7,379 nucleotides of DNA. Origin: an uncultured Oscillospiraceae bacterium. Its GTDB lineage: Bacteria; Bacillota; Clostridia; Oscillospirales; Ruminococcaceae. The position numbers and the translations under genes were made by a program. Below are positions 1 through 7,253 of the stretch, one piece after another; positions within the stretch are counted from its first letter, which is position 1, and the number at the start of each line of letters is the position of its first letter. The notes under the pieces were generated by a model, which did no database searches, had not been told where the DNA came from, and saw nothing but the letters and a program-made list of their open reading frames with translations. The stretch is taken from positions 1 through 7,379 of the forward strand of contig CAKRVU010000059.1 in assembly GCA_934408835.1 (NCBI GenBank). Reading direction: 5' to 3'.

Positions 1-954
<954 letters not shown>

Positions 955-969
955 TCAATATACCCTTAT

Positions 970-998
970 ATTATATAGAAATTAAATGAAAATTGCAA
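970..998 (-). promoter_or_regulatory. Candidate sigma-A promoter of gdhA
   Basis: On the minus strand a TTGCAA -35 box (998-993) is followed after exactly 17 nt by a perfect TATAAT -10 box (975-970). It lies about 33 nt upstream of the gdhA start, in very AT-rich DNA. Spacing and position suit a housekeeping promoter. No riboswitch or attenuator structure is evident between it and the gene. The region is AT-rich enough for a chance match, hence moderate confidence. Confidence 0.55.
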
Positions 999-1009
999 GA
1001 AATAAAGGT

Positions 1010-1210
1010 CAAAAAATCAAAAAAGAAGGCGATTTCCAAAAAAATAATCAAAATTCTCTTTTCAGGTTTTACTTATTTGTATCAAACGGTACCTTTTGGT
1101 TTCATTTTTGAACCGCCGCTGTTTGTAATCAAAACAGCCCGTTACACAACGCGCCCTGCCCTTGTCCTCATTTTTTTCACAGGAGCTGCACCTTGCCGAC
1201 AAAAAAGCGC
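1010..1210. other. Intergenic stretch, no gene supported
   Basis: AT-rich spacer between the divergent gdhA and MarR promoters. The only structure I see is a perfect 7-bp inverted repeat, GCTGTTT at 1118-1124 and AAACAGC at 1132-1138 with a 7-nt loop. It has no T-run on either side, so it is not a convincing terminator. Short open frames here on both strands lack a ribosome binding site and any recognisable composition, and I treat them as chance. Confidence 0.5.
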
Positions 1211-1238
1211 TTGACATTTTTTTGGAATGGATTATAAT
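1211..1238 (+). promoter_or_regulatory. Strong sigma-A promoter of the MarR-ABC operon
   Basis: A perfect TTGACA -35 box (1211-1216) and a perfect TATAAT -10 box (1233-1238) are separated by 16 nt. Transcription would be expected to start near 1245, giving a leader of about 50 nt before the MarR start. Two consensus hexamers in an operon headed by a repressor fit a promoter that is intrinsically strong and held down by that repressor. Confidence 0.85.
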
Positions 1239-1242
1239 ATGT

Positions 1243-1274
1243 TTAGCCAATCTAATAGATAGGTAAATAACTAT
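1243..1274 (+). promoter_or_regulatory. Candidate MarR operator region (two inverted repeats)
   Basis: Just downstream of the -10 box lies TTAG-N5-CTAA (1243-1255), overlapping the expected start of transcription. It is followed by a 16-bp imperfect palindrome, ATAGGTAAATAACTAT (1259-1274), in which 6 of 8 position pairs match. MarR-family dimers typically bind 16-20 bp AT-rich palindromes that overlap or follow their own promoter, so these are the natural candidates for autorepression. The sequence shows only the symmetry and the position; binding is inferred. Confidence 0.5.
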
Positions 1275-1294
1275 TTTGAAAGAAGAGTCGATTT

Positions 1295-1771
1295 GTGGAA
1301 GATCAGGAAATGAAACACTGCCAGATGTTGCTGCGCGGTCTGATACGCCGATATATCAACTACCATATGTCAAAAGGAATCGAAATTGGAGTCTACCCGG
1401 GTCAGGCCGTCATGCTGCAAGTGTTGAGCAAAATGGAAGGCTGTAATCAACGCCGGCTTTCCGAGCTGCTCGACGTCAAAACACCAACGATTACCGTCAA
1501 CCTCCGGCGGATGGAGAACGCCGGATTGGTGTACAAGACCGTGGAGGAATCGGACAGACGGTTAAACCACGTTTATTTGACGCCGCTCGGTCGTGAAAAG
1601 GCGGAAAAAATCAATGCTCTGTTTGAAGAAGAGGGTAAATTCCTGTTCAAGGATTATACCCTGGACGAGCTGAAGCAAATCGAAGGTTTGTTGACGCAGC
1701 TATATGAAAAACTGGAACAAAAGTCCCCGAAGCAGAAAAAGGTTGGGGAGAAAGGGGTGGATGAATGTTAA
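1295..1771 (+). CDS. MarR-family winged-helix transcriptional repressor
   Basis: 158-residue cytoplasmic DNA-binding protein of MarR size (about 140-160). The winged helix-turn-helix spans about residues 35-100: RLSELLDVKTPTITVNLRRM (54-73) gives the helix-turn-helix, and the wing carries the family hallmark of Asp-Arg-Arg then LTPLG (87-99). Flanking helices (about 5-30 and 103-142) would form the dimer interface, and the C-terminal tail is Lys-rich. The start taken is GTG at 1295, behind a modest AAAGAAGAG site. An ATG at 1310, with GGAAG about 8 nt upstream, is a real alternative and would shorten the protein by five residues. Its stop overlaps the next gene by 7 nt. Being first in an operon with an ABC exporter pair, and following candidate palindromic operators, it most likely represses its own operon and is released by a transported or toxic ligand. 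The ligand cannot be read from sequence. Confidence 0.93.
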   Translation: MEDQEMKHCQMLLRGLIRRYINYHMSKGIEIGVYPGQAVMLQVLSKMEGCNQRRLSELLDVKTPTITVNLRRMENAGLVYKTVEESDRRLNHVYLTPLGREKAEKINALFEEEGKFLFKDYTLDELKQIEGLLTQLYEKLEQKSPKQKKVGEKGVDEC

Positions 1772-4026
1772 AGTTGTTGAAATACCTAAAGCGATCGGTG
1801 ATTCCGATTCTCATCATTGTCCTGCTTTTGGTCTTTCAGGCAATGTGCGATTTGGCACTGCCCGATTACACATCGGATATTGTAAATGTCGGAATCCAGC
1901 AAGGCGGCGTAGAGGACGCGGTTCCAACTGTAATCCGGCAAAGCAGCCTGACGGAATTGGAAGAATTGATATTGCCGGAAGATCTCCCAGTCGTGGAGGA
2001 AAGCTATAGCCTGGTGAGCCGGGAAGATTTGTCCGAACAGGAATATCAAAAGGATGTCAAAAAATATCCGGCGCTGGAAAACGAACCTCTCTATCTGCTC
2101 AACGATTCAGTTTCCAGCCAGACAAGAAGCGATCTGAATCGAATTTTTGGGGACGCCTTTTTGACAGAGACCGTACTCAATTCGGACAATCCGACCGTTA
2201 CAGCAGCAAAACAGCAAATTATATCCGGCTTACCGGTACAACAGCAAGCGGAAGCAAAGAGCCTCTCTCTCAACGAGTTGATTCTCTCTATTCCTAAGGA
2301 AAGCCGCGTCAAATTTCAGCAGTCGATCAACCGACAGATCGAAGAATATGGGGATATGGCAATCACTCAGCTCGCCGCGCCGATGGTGCTGTCAGAATAC
2401 CAGGCCATCGGAATGGACGTTGATATCATGCAAATGCACTATCTTCTGATTGCCGGAGTGCAGATGTTACTGATAGCCCTGTGCAGCGTGACGGCTGTCG
2501 TTCTGGTGACGCTGCTCGCTTCTCGCGTGGCCGCTTCCTTCGGTCAGGAACTCCGAAGCCGAACCTTTCGTCAAGTGCTTCAGTTTTCCGGAAAGGAGAT
2601 GGATCAATTCTCCACCGCCTCGCTGATTACTCGGAGCACCAACGACGTGCAACAGATTCAGCTGCTCATGCCAATGCTGCTGCGAATCGTCTTTTATGCG
2701 CCGATTATCGCAATCGGCGGTATCATCAAGGTGATGTCGACTCAAACCTCTCTGCTGTGGGTAATCGCCCTAGCCGTTCTCGCTATCTTTTCGGTGGTGG
2801 CAGTCCTCTTCCTCTTCGCGCTCCCCAAATTCAATATCATACAATCGCTGATTGATAAGCTGAATCTGGTCATGCGCGAGATTTTAACAGGACTGCCGGT
2901 CATCCGCGCCTTCTCCACCCAAAAACAAGAGCGAAAGCGATTCGATGACGCGAACACCGAGCTGACAAAAATCAATCTGTTTGTCAACCGGATTATGGCT
3001 TGCATGATGCCCACCATGATGTTTATTATGAACGCCTCCGCCATTTTGATTGTCTGGGTCGGCGGTCATGGCGTCGACGCCGGAACGATGCAGGTCGGCA
3101 ATATGATGGCTGTCATCCAGTACTCCATGCAAATTATCATCTCCTTTTTGATGATTTCGATTATTTCCATCATGCTGCCGCGTGCGTCTGTGGCAGCCGA
3201 TCGAATCGCAGAGGTGCTGAACACGCAAGTTTCTATCCAAGACCCCGAGGACCCGAAGCCGTTTGATGAGAATCAAAAAGGCGTTGTTGCCTTCGAGCAC
3301 GTTTCCTTCCGCTATCCGGGCGCTGAGGAAAATGTTTTGACCGATATCAACTTTGTCGCGAAACCGGGCGAGACAACCGCGCTAATCGGCAGTACCGGCA
3401 GCGGAAAATCAACCCTAATCAATTTAATTCCCCGCTTTTACGATGTCAGCGAAGGTCGCATTTTAGTGGACGGCGCGGACGTGCGCGATGTAACTCTGTA
3501 TGATTTGCGCGCGCGTCTGGGTTATGTTCCTCAAAAGGGAGTTCTGTTTTCCGGAACCATCGAAGAAAACATCGCTTACGGAAAGGACGGTCTCCCTTCG
3601 GAACAGGTGGAAGCCTCAGCCGCGATTGCTCAGGCGACAGAATTTATCGAATCAAAACCGATGAAATATCAATCGGAAGTCGCACAGGGCGGCTCCAATG
3701 TGTCCGGCGGTCAGCGTCAGCGTCTCTCAATTGCGCGCGCCATTTCCGGCAGCCCGGAAATCTATATCTTTGACGACAGCTTTTCGGCACTGGACTATAA
3801 AACCGATCGAATGCTGCGGAAGGAGCTAAAACAAGCAACCTCTAACGCTACGGTATTGATTGTGGCGCAAAGAATCAGCACCATTATGCATGCGGAAAAA
3901 ATTCTTGTGATTGATGAAGGTCTGATTGTAGGTCAAGGAACGCACAGCGAACTGCTGAAAACCTGCCCGATCTACCGTGAGATCGCCGAATCGCAGCTTT
4001 CAAAGGAGGAACTCGAACATGCCTAG
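1765..4026 (+). CDS. ABC half-exporter with degenerate ATP site and large extracellular insertion
   Basis: 753-residue membrane protein with a type IV (exporter) transmembrane domain fused to a nucleotide-binding domain; homologues are usually 570-620 residues. Predicted membrane segments are about 11-31, 225-253, 303-323, 330-353, 411-433 and 446-472. The surplus length is a hydrophilic stretch of about 185 residues (36-222) between TM1 and TM2, predicted to be outside the cell. The nucleotide-binding domain has A-loop Tyr517, Walker A GSTGSGKST (542-550), Q-loop Gln590, an intact signature VSGGQ (646-650) and D-loop SALD (674-677). Walker B reads FDDS (669-672), with Asp671 in place of the catalytic Glu, and the H-loop His is Gln702. 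These are the typical changes of the degenerate subunit in TM287/288-, LmrCD- or BmrCD-like heterodimers. Start ATG 1765 follows AAAGGGGTGG and overlaps the MarR stop by 7 nt, suggesting translational coupling. Its partner is the next gene. The substrate is unknown; multidrug or peptide efflux is inferred. Confidence 0.93.
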   Translation: MLKLLKYLKRSVIPILIIVLLLVFQAMCDLALPDYTSDIVNVGIQQGGVEDAVPTVIRQSSLTELEELILPEDLPVVEESYSLVSREDLSEQEYQKDVKKYPALENEPLYLLNDSVSSQTRSDLNRIFGDAFLTETVLNSDNPTVTAAKQQIISGLPVQQQAEAKSLSLNELILSIPKESRVKFQQSINRQIEEYGDMAITQLAAPMVLSEYQAIGMDVDIMQMHYLLIAGVQMLLIALCSVTAVVLVTLLASRVAASFGQELRSRTFRQVLQFSGKEMDQFSTASLITRSTNDVQQIQLLMPMLLRIVFYAPIIAIGGIIKVMSTQTSLLWVIALAVLAIFSVVAVLFLFALPKFNIIQSLIDKLNLVMREILTGLPVIRAFSTQKQERKRFDDANTELTKINLFVNRIMACMMPTMMFIMNASAILIVWVGGHGVDAGTMQVGNMMAVIQYSMQIIISFLMISIISIMLPRASVAADRIAEVLNTQVSIQDPEDPKPFDENQKGVVAFEHVSFRYPGAEENVLTDINFVAKPGETTALIGSTGSGKSTLINLIPRFYDVSEGRILVDGADVRDVTLYDLRARLGYVPQKGVLFSGTIEENIAYGKDGLPSEQVEASAAIAQATEFIESKPMKYQSEVAQGGSNVSGGQRQRLSIARAISGSPEIYIFDDSFSALDYKTDRMLRKELKQATSNATVLIVAQRISTIMHAEKILVIDEGLIVGQGTHSELLKTCPIYREIAESQLSKEELEHA

Positions 4027-5866
4027 TATGAAACCAATGGGCGGAGGCCTCCGTCATGGAAACGGCGGCTCCACCGCCGATACCAATTATGAAAACCAGG
4101 ATATGAAGGGAACGATGAAAAAACTACTGTCCTGTCTGGGACGGTACAAAATCGGCATGATTATCGTCATGGTTCTCGCAATCGGCAGCACCATTTTTAT
4201 GATTATCGGTCCTTATATCCTGGGAAATGCTACAACAGAACTGTTTAACGGAATCGTCAGCAAATATTCCGGCGGCTCCGGCATCAACTTTGGAAAGATC
4301 GGCGAAATTTTAATCTCGCTGCTAATCCTGTATCTTGTAAGTACGGCATTTTCGTTTTTGCAGGGATATGTCATGAGCGGAATCGCGCAGAAACTTTGCT
4401 ACCGCCTGCGAAACCAGATTTCAGAAAAAATGCATAAACTGCCGATGAAATTCTTTGACTCAAAGACGCACGGAGAAGTGCTTTCCATTGTCAGTAACGA
4501 CATTGATACTCTGGGACAAAGCTTAAACCAGAGTCTAACCCAGGTCATCACGGCAATTGTCACGTTAATCGGGATTGTCGTCATGATGTTTACCATCAGC
4601 TGGATTTTAACCTTAATTGCCCTGATACTGCTCCCCATCTCCTTTTGCTTTGTGGCCGTTGTGGTCAAAAAATCGCAGAAATATTTTAATGAGCAACAGG
4701 ACTTTTTGGGACATGTCAACGGCGAGGTAGAGGAAACCTACAGCGGTCAACAGGTAATCAAGGTATTCAATAACCAAGAGCATGTCAAAAACCGATTTGA
4801 ATCGCTCAATCAAACCCTCTTTTCTTCCGCCTGGAAATCCCAGTTTCTGTCAGGAATGATGATGCCGGTCATGCAGTTTATCAGCAATATTGGCTATGTC
4901 TTTGTCGCAGTCATCGGCGGCTGGCTCGCCATTATCGGCTCCATCACCGTGGGAAACATTCAATCGTTTGTCCAATATATCCGAATGTATACCATGCCTG
5001 TCAGCCAAATCGCACAGATTATGAACATGCTGCAATCCACCCTGGCAGCCGCCAAACGTGTGTTTGACTTCTTAGAGGAAGAGGAGGAGGAACAGACTAC
5101 AGAACATCCGGTATCGATCGATGTTGTGGAAGGCAGCGTGCAATTTGCACACGTCCATTTCGGATATAATCCCGATAAAATTATTATCCAGGATTTCTCC
5201 GCCATCATCAACCCGGGCGAAAAGGTGGCGATTGTCGGTCCAACCGGCGCCGGTAAGACCACCATGGTAAAGCTGCTGATGCGGTTTTACGACGTCTCAG
5301 ACGGCGCAATTTTGGTGGACGGCTACGATGTCCGCCAATTTGACCGAAACGACCTGCGCCTGATGTTCGGAATGGTGCTCCAAGACGCTTGGCTGTTCCA
5401 CGGCACAATTATGGAGAACATCCGTTACGGAAAGCTTGACGCAACCGACGAAGAGGTGATAGCGGCGGCAAAAGCGGCTTATGTACACCACTTTGTCCAG
5501 ACCCTCCCGGACGGATATCAGATGGAGCTGAGCGAGGACGCCACAAACATATCGCAAGGACAACGGCAATTGCTCACCATAGCGCGTGCGATTTTGTCAG
5601 ACCCGAAGATTTTGATTTTGGATGAAGCGACCAGTTCCGTCGATACTCGAACTGAAGTTCTAATCCAAAGGGCAATGGATAACCTGATGCACGGAAGAAC
5701 CAGCTTCGTCATTGCGCACAGACTTTCTACCATTCGAAACGCTGACAAGATTCTGGTGATGAAGGACGGCGACATCGTGGAACAGGGCAATCACGAAGAA
5801 CTGCTGGAACGAAATGGCTTTTACGCCTCCCTTTATAACTCTCAATTTGAAGGCGCCGATGACTAA
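4019..5866 (+). CDS. ABC half-exporter, catalytically competent partner subunit
   Basis: 615-residue exporter half-transporter of normal family length. A Gly/Met-rich cytoplasmic N-terminus (MPSMKPMGGGLRHGNGG) precedes six membrane segments near 44-66, 96-120, 172-192, 194-216, 278-304 and 310-330. A short acidic run (353-358) leads to the nucleotide-binding domain. That domain has A-loop Tyr383, Walker A GPTGAGKTT (407-415), Q-loop Gln455, Walker B ILILDE with Asp535 and catalytic Glu536, D-loop SSVD and H-loop His567. Its signature is degenerate: ISQGQ (511-515) instead of LSGGQ. This matches the preceding protein exactly, since that one supplies a good signature to this subunit's good Walker B site. 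Together they form one active and one degenerate ATP site. I chose ATG 4019 because AAAGGAGGA lies 9 nt upstream and it overlaps the previous stop by 8 nt; the in-frame ATG at 3977 lies well inside the upstream gene and lacks such a site. Confidence 0.95.
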   Translation: MPSMKPMGGGLRHGNGGSTADTNYENQDMKGTMKKLLSCLGRYKIGMIIVMVLAIGSTIFMIIGPYILGNATTELFNGIVSKYSGGSGINFGKIGEILISLLILYLVSTAFSFLQGYVMSGIAQKLCYRLRNQISEKMHKLPMKFFDSKTHGEVLSIVSNDIDTLGQSLNQSLTQVITAIVTLIGIVVMMFTISWILTLIALILLPISFCFVAVVVKKSQKYFNEQQDFLGHVNGEVEETYSGQQVIKVFNNQEHVKNRFESLNQTLFSSAWKSQFLSGMMMPVMQFISNIGYVFVAVIGGWLAIIGSITVGNIQSFVQYIRMYTMPVSQIAQIMNMLQSTLAAAKRVFDFLEEEEEEQTTEHPVSIDVVEGSVQFAHVHFGYNPDKIIIQDFSAIINPGEKVAIVGPTGAGKTTMVKLLMRFYDVSDGAILVDGYDVRQFDRNDLRLMFGMVLQDAWLFHGTIMENIRYGKLDATDEEVIAAAKAAYVHHFVQTLPDGYQMELSEDATNISQGQRQLLTIARAILSDPKILILDEATSSVDTRTEVLIQRAMDNLMHGRTSFVIAHRLSTIRNADKILVMKDGDIVEQGNHEELLERNGFYASLYNSQFEGADD

Positions 5867-5881
5867 CTCCACAAAATAAAG

Positions 5882-5905
5882 CGCCGGAAAAATCGGCGGT
5901 TTTCC
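5882..5905 (+). terminator. Possible terminator of the MarR-ABC operon
   Basis: Starting 15 nt after the last ABC stop codon, CGCCG (5882-5886) and CGGCG (5894-5898) form a 5-bp GC stem with a 7-nt A-rich loop, preceded by AAAATAAAG and followed by GTTTTCC. The T-run is short, so this would be a weak intrinsic terminator. An alternative pairing, GGAAAA with TTTTCC (5886-5891/5900-5905), uses the same bases. A second imperfect hairpin (5912-5935, CCAAA...TTTGG ends) lies just beyond and may assist. Confidence 0.45.
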
Positions 5906-5992
5906 AGCAGCCCAAACGAGAACGGGTTCTTTTGGAATAAATTTAAATTGGCGACAACCTCAGGCATCCCCCGTTTTCACCTACTCGTCTCC

Positions 5993-6023
5993 TCGGAATC
6001 CCCCTTCAACCCCTCCATTCCGA
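5993..6023. repeat. Inverted repeat at the left end of the tandem array
   Basis: A perfect 7-bp inverted repeat, TCGGAAT (5993-5999) and ATTCCGA (6017-6023), encloses a 17-nt loop of almost pure C and T. It abuts the first degenerate unit of the tandem array. There is no T-run, so it is not a normal terminator. It could be part of the array's boundary or a chance structure in biased DNA. Confidence 0.35.
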
Positions 6024-6375
6024 AGAGGGCGATTTAAAATCCACAGACACACTCTCCGCCCCTTGCGCGGATTCAAATCTTTTGTCGCCACACCTCCGCC
6101 CCTTACGCAGAGTCAAATCCTCTGTCGCCACACCTCCGCCCTTTGCGTAGAGTCAAAATCCTCTGTCTCCACATCTCCACCCCTTGCGCGGAGTCAAATC
6201 TTTTGTCGCCACACTTCCGCCCCTTGCGCAGAGTTAAAACCGCTGTCGCCGCGCTCTCGCCCCTTGCACGAAGTCAAAAGACCCTGTCTCCACACCTCCG
6301 CCCCTCGCGCAGAGTCAAAACCGCTGTCGCCGCGCTCTCCTCCCCTTGCGACAAATCAGGAGTTATCAACACCAC
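6013..6375. repeat. Tandem array of 40/41-nt units (about 7 good copies plus degenerate ends)
   Basis: Seven clear direct repeats start at 6054, 6094, 6134, 6175, 6215, 6255 and 6296. A degenerate copy precedes them at 6013 and a decayed one follows at 6336. Each unit begins close to CTCCGCCCCTTGCGC, continues with (A/G)GAGTCAAA and ends near CTGTCGCCACAC. Five of the seven are 40 nt; those at 6134 and 6255 are 41 nt and share GTCTCC in place of GTCGCC. Units at 6054 and 6175 differ at only 2 of 40 positions, and those at 6215 and 6296 at 3 of 40. The plus strand is strongly C-rich and poor in G runs. Unit length is not a multiple of 3, so every unit would be read in a new frame; open frames here (for example 6063-6392) are best explained as by-products of composition. 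There are no spacers, so this is not CRISPR. Confidence 0.85.
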
Positions 6376-6404
6376 CCTTTGCACACGCTTGATACAAAAA
6401 ATTA

Positions 6405-6445
6405 GGGACTGCCACACCGACAAACGGTGCAGCAGCCCCTTTTTT
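6405..6445. terminator. Bidirectional intrinsic terminator
   Basis: A long hairpin runs from GGG (6405-6407) to CCC (6437-6439). It comprises three outer pairs, a mismatch, CTGC/GCAG (four pairs), a 2x2 internal loop, then CACCG/CGGTG (five pairs) around an ACAAA loop. On the plus strand it is followed by TTTTTT (6440-6445). On the minus strand it is followed, after TAA, by TTTTTT from the A-run at 6395-6400. Its closest client is the minus-strand gene cluster, whose last stop codon is at 6460. It would also stop any transcript reading through the repeat array from the left. Confidence 0.85.
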
Positions 6446-6459
6446 AACCGTATATCCGT

Positions 6460-6840
6460 TTATATCATCAGATAGAGCAACGCCAGAATCAAAATCGTAT
6501 CCGCTCCTTCACGCTGTAAAAAGAGGATGAGGAGAATCAACAGAATCTTATCGTTATCCAGATCGAGAGCACTTTGCAACGATGAAGGGAGAAAGGAGCA
6601 TACCGAATCGAGCAGACCGCCGCCGTCCTTTGCGCGGACGCCCGCCACCTGCTTTTGAGGGAGCGTTTGATCTCCCTCCGGCGCTGTCTCTTCCGGGTGG
6701 GATATTTCCTCTATCAATGCGCCTTCTTGCTGCGCCTTTGAGGATAACACCTGCCGTTGTGCACGGCGCTGCATTTCCTGCACCCGCCGAATGGCGTCTT
6801 GTTGCATGGCAACGATATCCCGTTGACTATATTGAGCCAT
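6460..6840 (-). CDS. Small protein of unknown function with C-terminal hydrophobic hairpin
   Basis: 126 residues; I do not recognise the family. The N-terminal 40 residues are Gln/Arg-rich and likely helical or coiled-coil (QDAIRRVQEMQRRAQRQ, 14-30). A polar, Pro/Glu-rich linker (about 45-75) follows, with no signal peptide. The C-terminus has two short leucine/isoleucine-rich stretches (99-108 and 115-126) separated by the polar turn QREGAD (109-114), so it could be a membrane-inserted or protein-packing hairpin. The start ATG at 6840 is very well supported by AGGAGG 8 nt upstream, and that site overlaps the stop codon of the preceding gene, so the two are almost certainly co-transcribed. 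It is the last gene before the 6405-6445 terminator. Function unknown. Confidence 0.8.
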   Translation of the reverse strand: MAQYSQRDIVAMQQDAIRRVQEMQRRAQRQVLSSKAQQEGALIEEISHPEETAPEGDQTLPQKQVAGVRAKDGGGLLDSVCSFLPSSLQSALDLDNDKILLILLILFLQREGADTILILALLYLMI

Positions 6841-6852
6841 CCGTTTCGCCTC

Positions 6853-7251
6853 CTAAAATAAGTTTAAATCGTTTAAAATCCCGCTTTCCTTCAAAATGGG
6901 AAAGAGAGAAATCAGCTTCATAAGCTTAACAGCCTGATCTGCCTTGGCCTGGCGTTCCGGTCTCAGCAAAGGCTTTAAAGCCAAAATGAAATCTGTATTT
7001 TTGTCGTGCGCCTTTAATCCGCTCATCATTTTTTGTAGCCCCAAAATGGTTTGCATATTGATTCCCAGACTGTCAAGACCAAAAGAGGATTCCTCCTGCG
7101 GGGAAGAAGCAGAACTGTCAATCCCATGGGAAGCCTCCTCTCCGGCGCCGGCTTCACCCCCGCCCAGCATATCCATAACCTGTTGCAGGCCTTTTTGACC
7201 CTCCTCAGTATCCAGAAGGGATTGCAGAACCTGGGTGAAGTCCTGTTCCAT
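6853..7251 (-). CDS. Small acidic/helical protein of unknown function
   Basis: 132 residues; family not recognised. Layout: an N-terminal amphipathic helix region (1-29), a low-complexity Gly/Glu/Ser linker (30-57), then a conserved-looking helical C-terminal half. That half has MQTILGLQKMMSGL (66-79), LALKPLLRPERQAKADQAV (90-108) and a leucine-rich end (109-132). No signal peptide, no obvious membrane span and no catalytic motif are visible. The ATG at 7251 follows GGGAGG about 9 nt upstream, and the stop of the upstream gene lies only 2 nt away. Its own stop TAG (6853-6855) forms part of the TAGGAGG ribosome binding site of the next gene. The modular pattern of helix, disordered linker and helix resembles its downstream neighbour, which suggests proteins that act together, perhaps as a structural or scaffold set; that is inference. 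Confidence 0.8.
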   Translation of the reverse strand: MEQDFTQVLQSLLDTEEGQKGLQQVMDMLGGGEAGAGEEASHGIDSSASSPQEESSFGLDSLGINMQTILGLQKMMSGLKAHDKNTDFILALKPLLRPERQAKADQAVKLMKLISLFPILKESGILNDLNLF

Positions 7252-7253
7252 CC

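Noticed and set aside
1118..1138. 7-bp perfect hairpin in the gdhA/MarR spacer as a terminator or riboswitch element
   Set aside because: There is no T-run on either side, it lies upstream of both mapped promoter candidates, and there is no extended conserved fold.
993..1250. Short open frames on both strands between gdhA and the MarR gene
   Set aside because: They overlap the two promoters, lack ribosome binding sites and show no protein-like pattern beyond AT-rich composition.
2884..3300. 138-residue minus-strand open frame (His/Asp-rich) inside the first ABC gene
   Set aside because: It is an antisense shadow of the transmembrane-domain codons. The sense frame has clear family motifs, and no start signals are visible on the minus strand.
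3977..4018. Upstream ATG (3977) as start of the second ABC gene
   Set aside because: It lies 50 nt inside the first ABC gene without a good ribosome binding site, while ATG 4019 has GGAGG at the proper distance and the usual short overlap.
6054..6335. Regularly spaced repeats as a CRISPR array
   Set aside because: The 40/41-nt units abut one another with no unique spacers, and no cas genes are present; they are direct tandem repeats.
6063..6475. Two overlapping plus-strand open frames (109 and 110 residues) across the repeat array
   Set aside because: The unit length is not a multiple of three, so the peptides cycle through frames of the same DNA. There is no ribosome binding site, and composition is driven by the C-rich repeat.
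6582..6923. Plus-strand open frame antisense to the small-gene cluster
   Set aside because: The minus-strand frames have AGGAGG sites, interlocked stop/start spacing and a terminator; the plus-strand frame has none of these and spans two genes.
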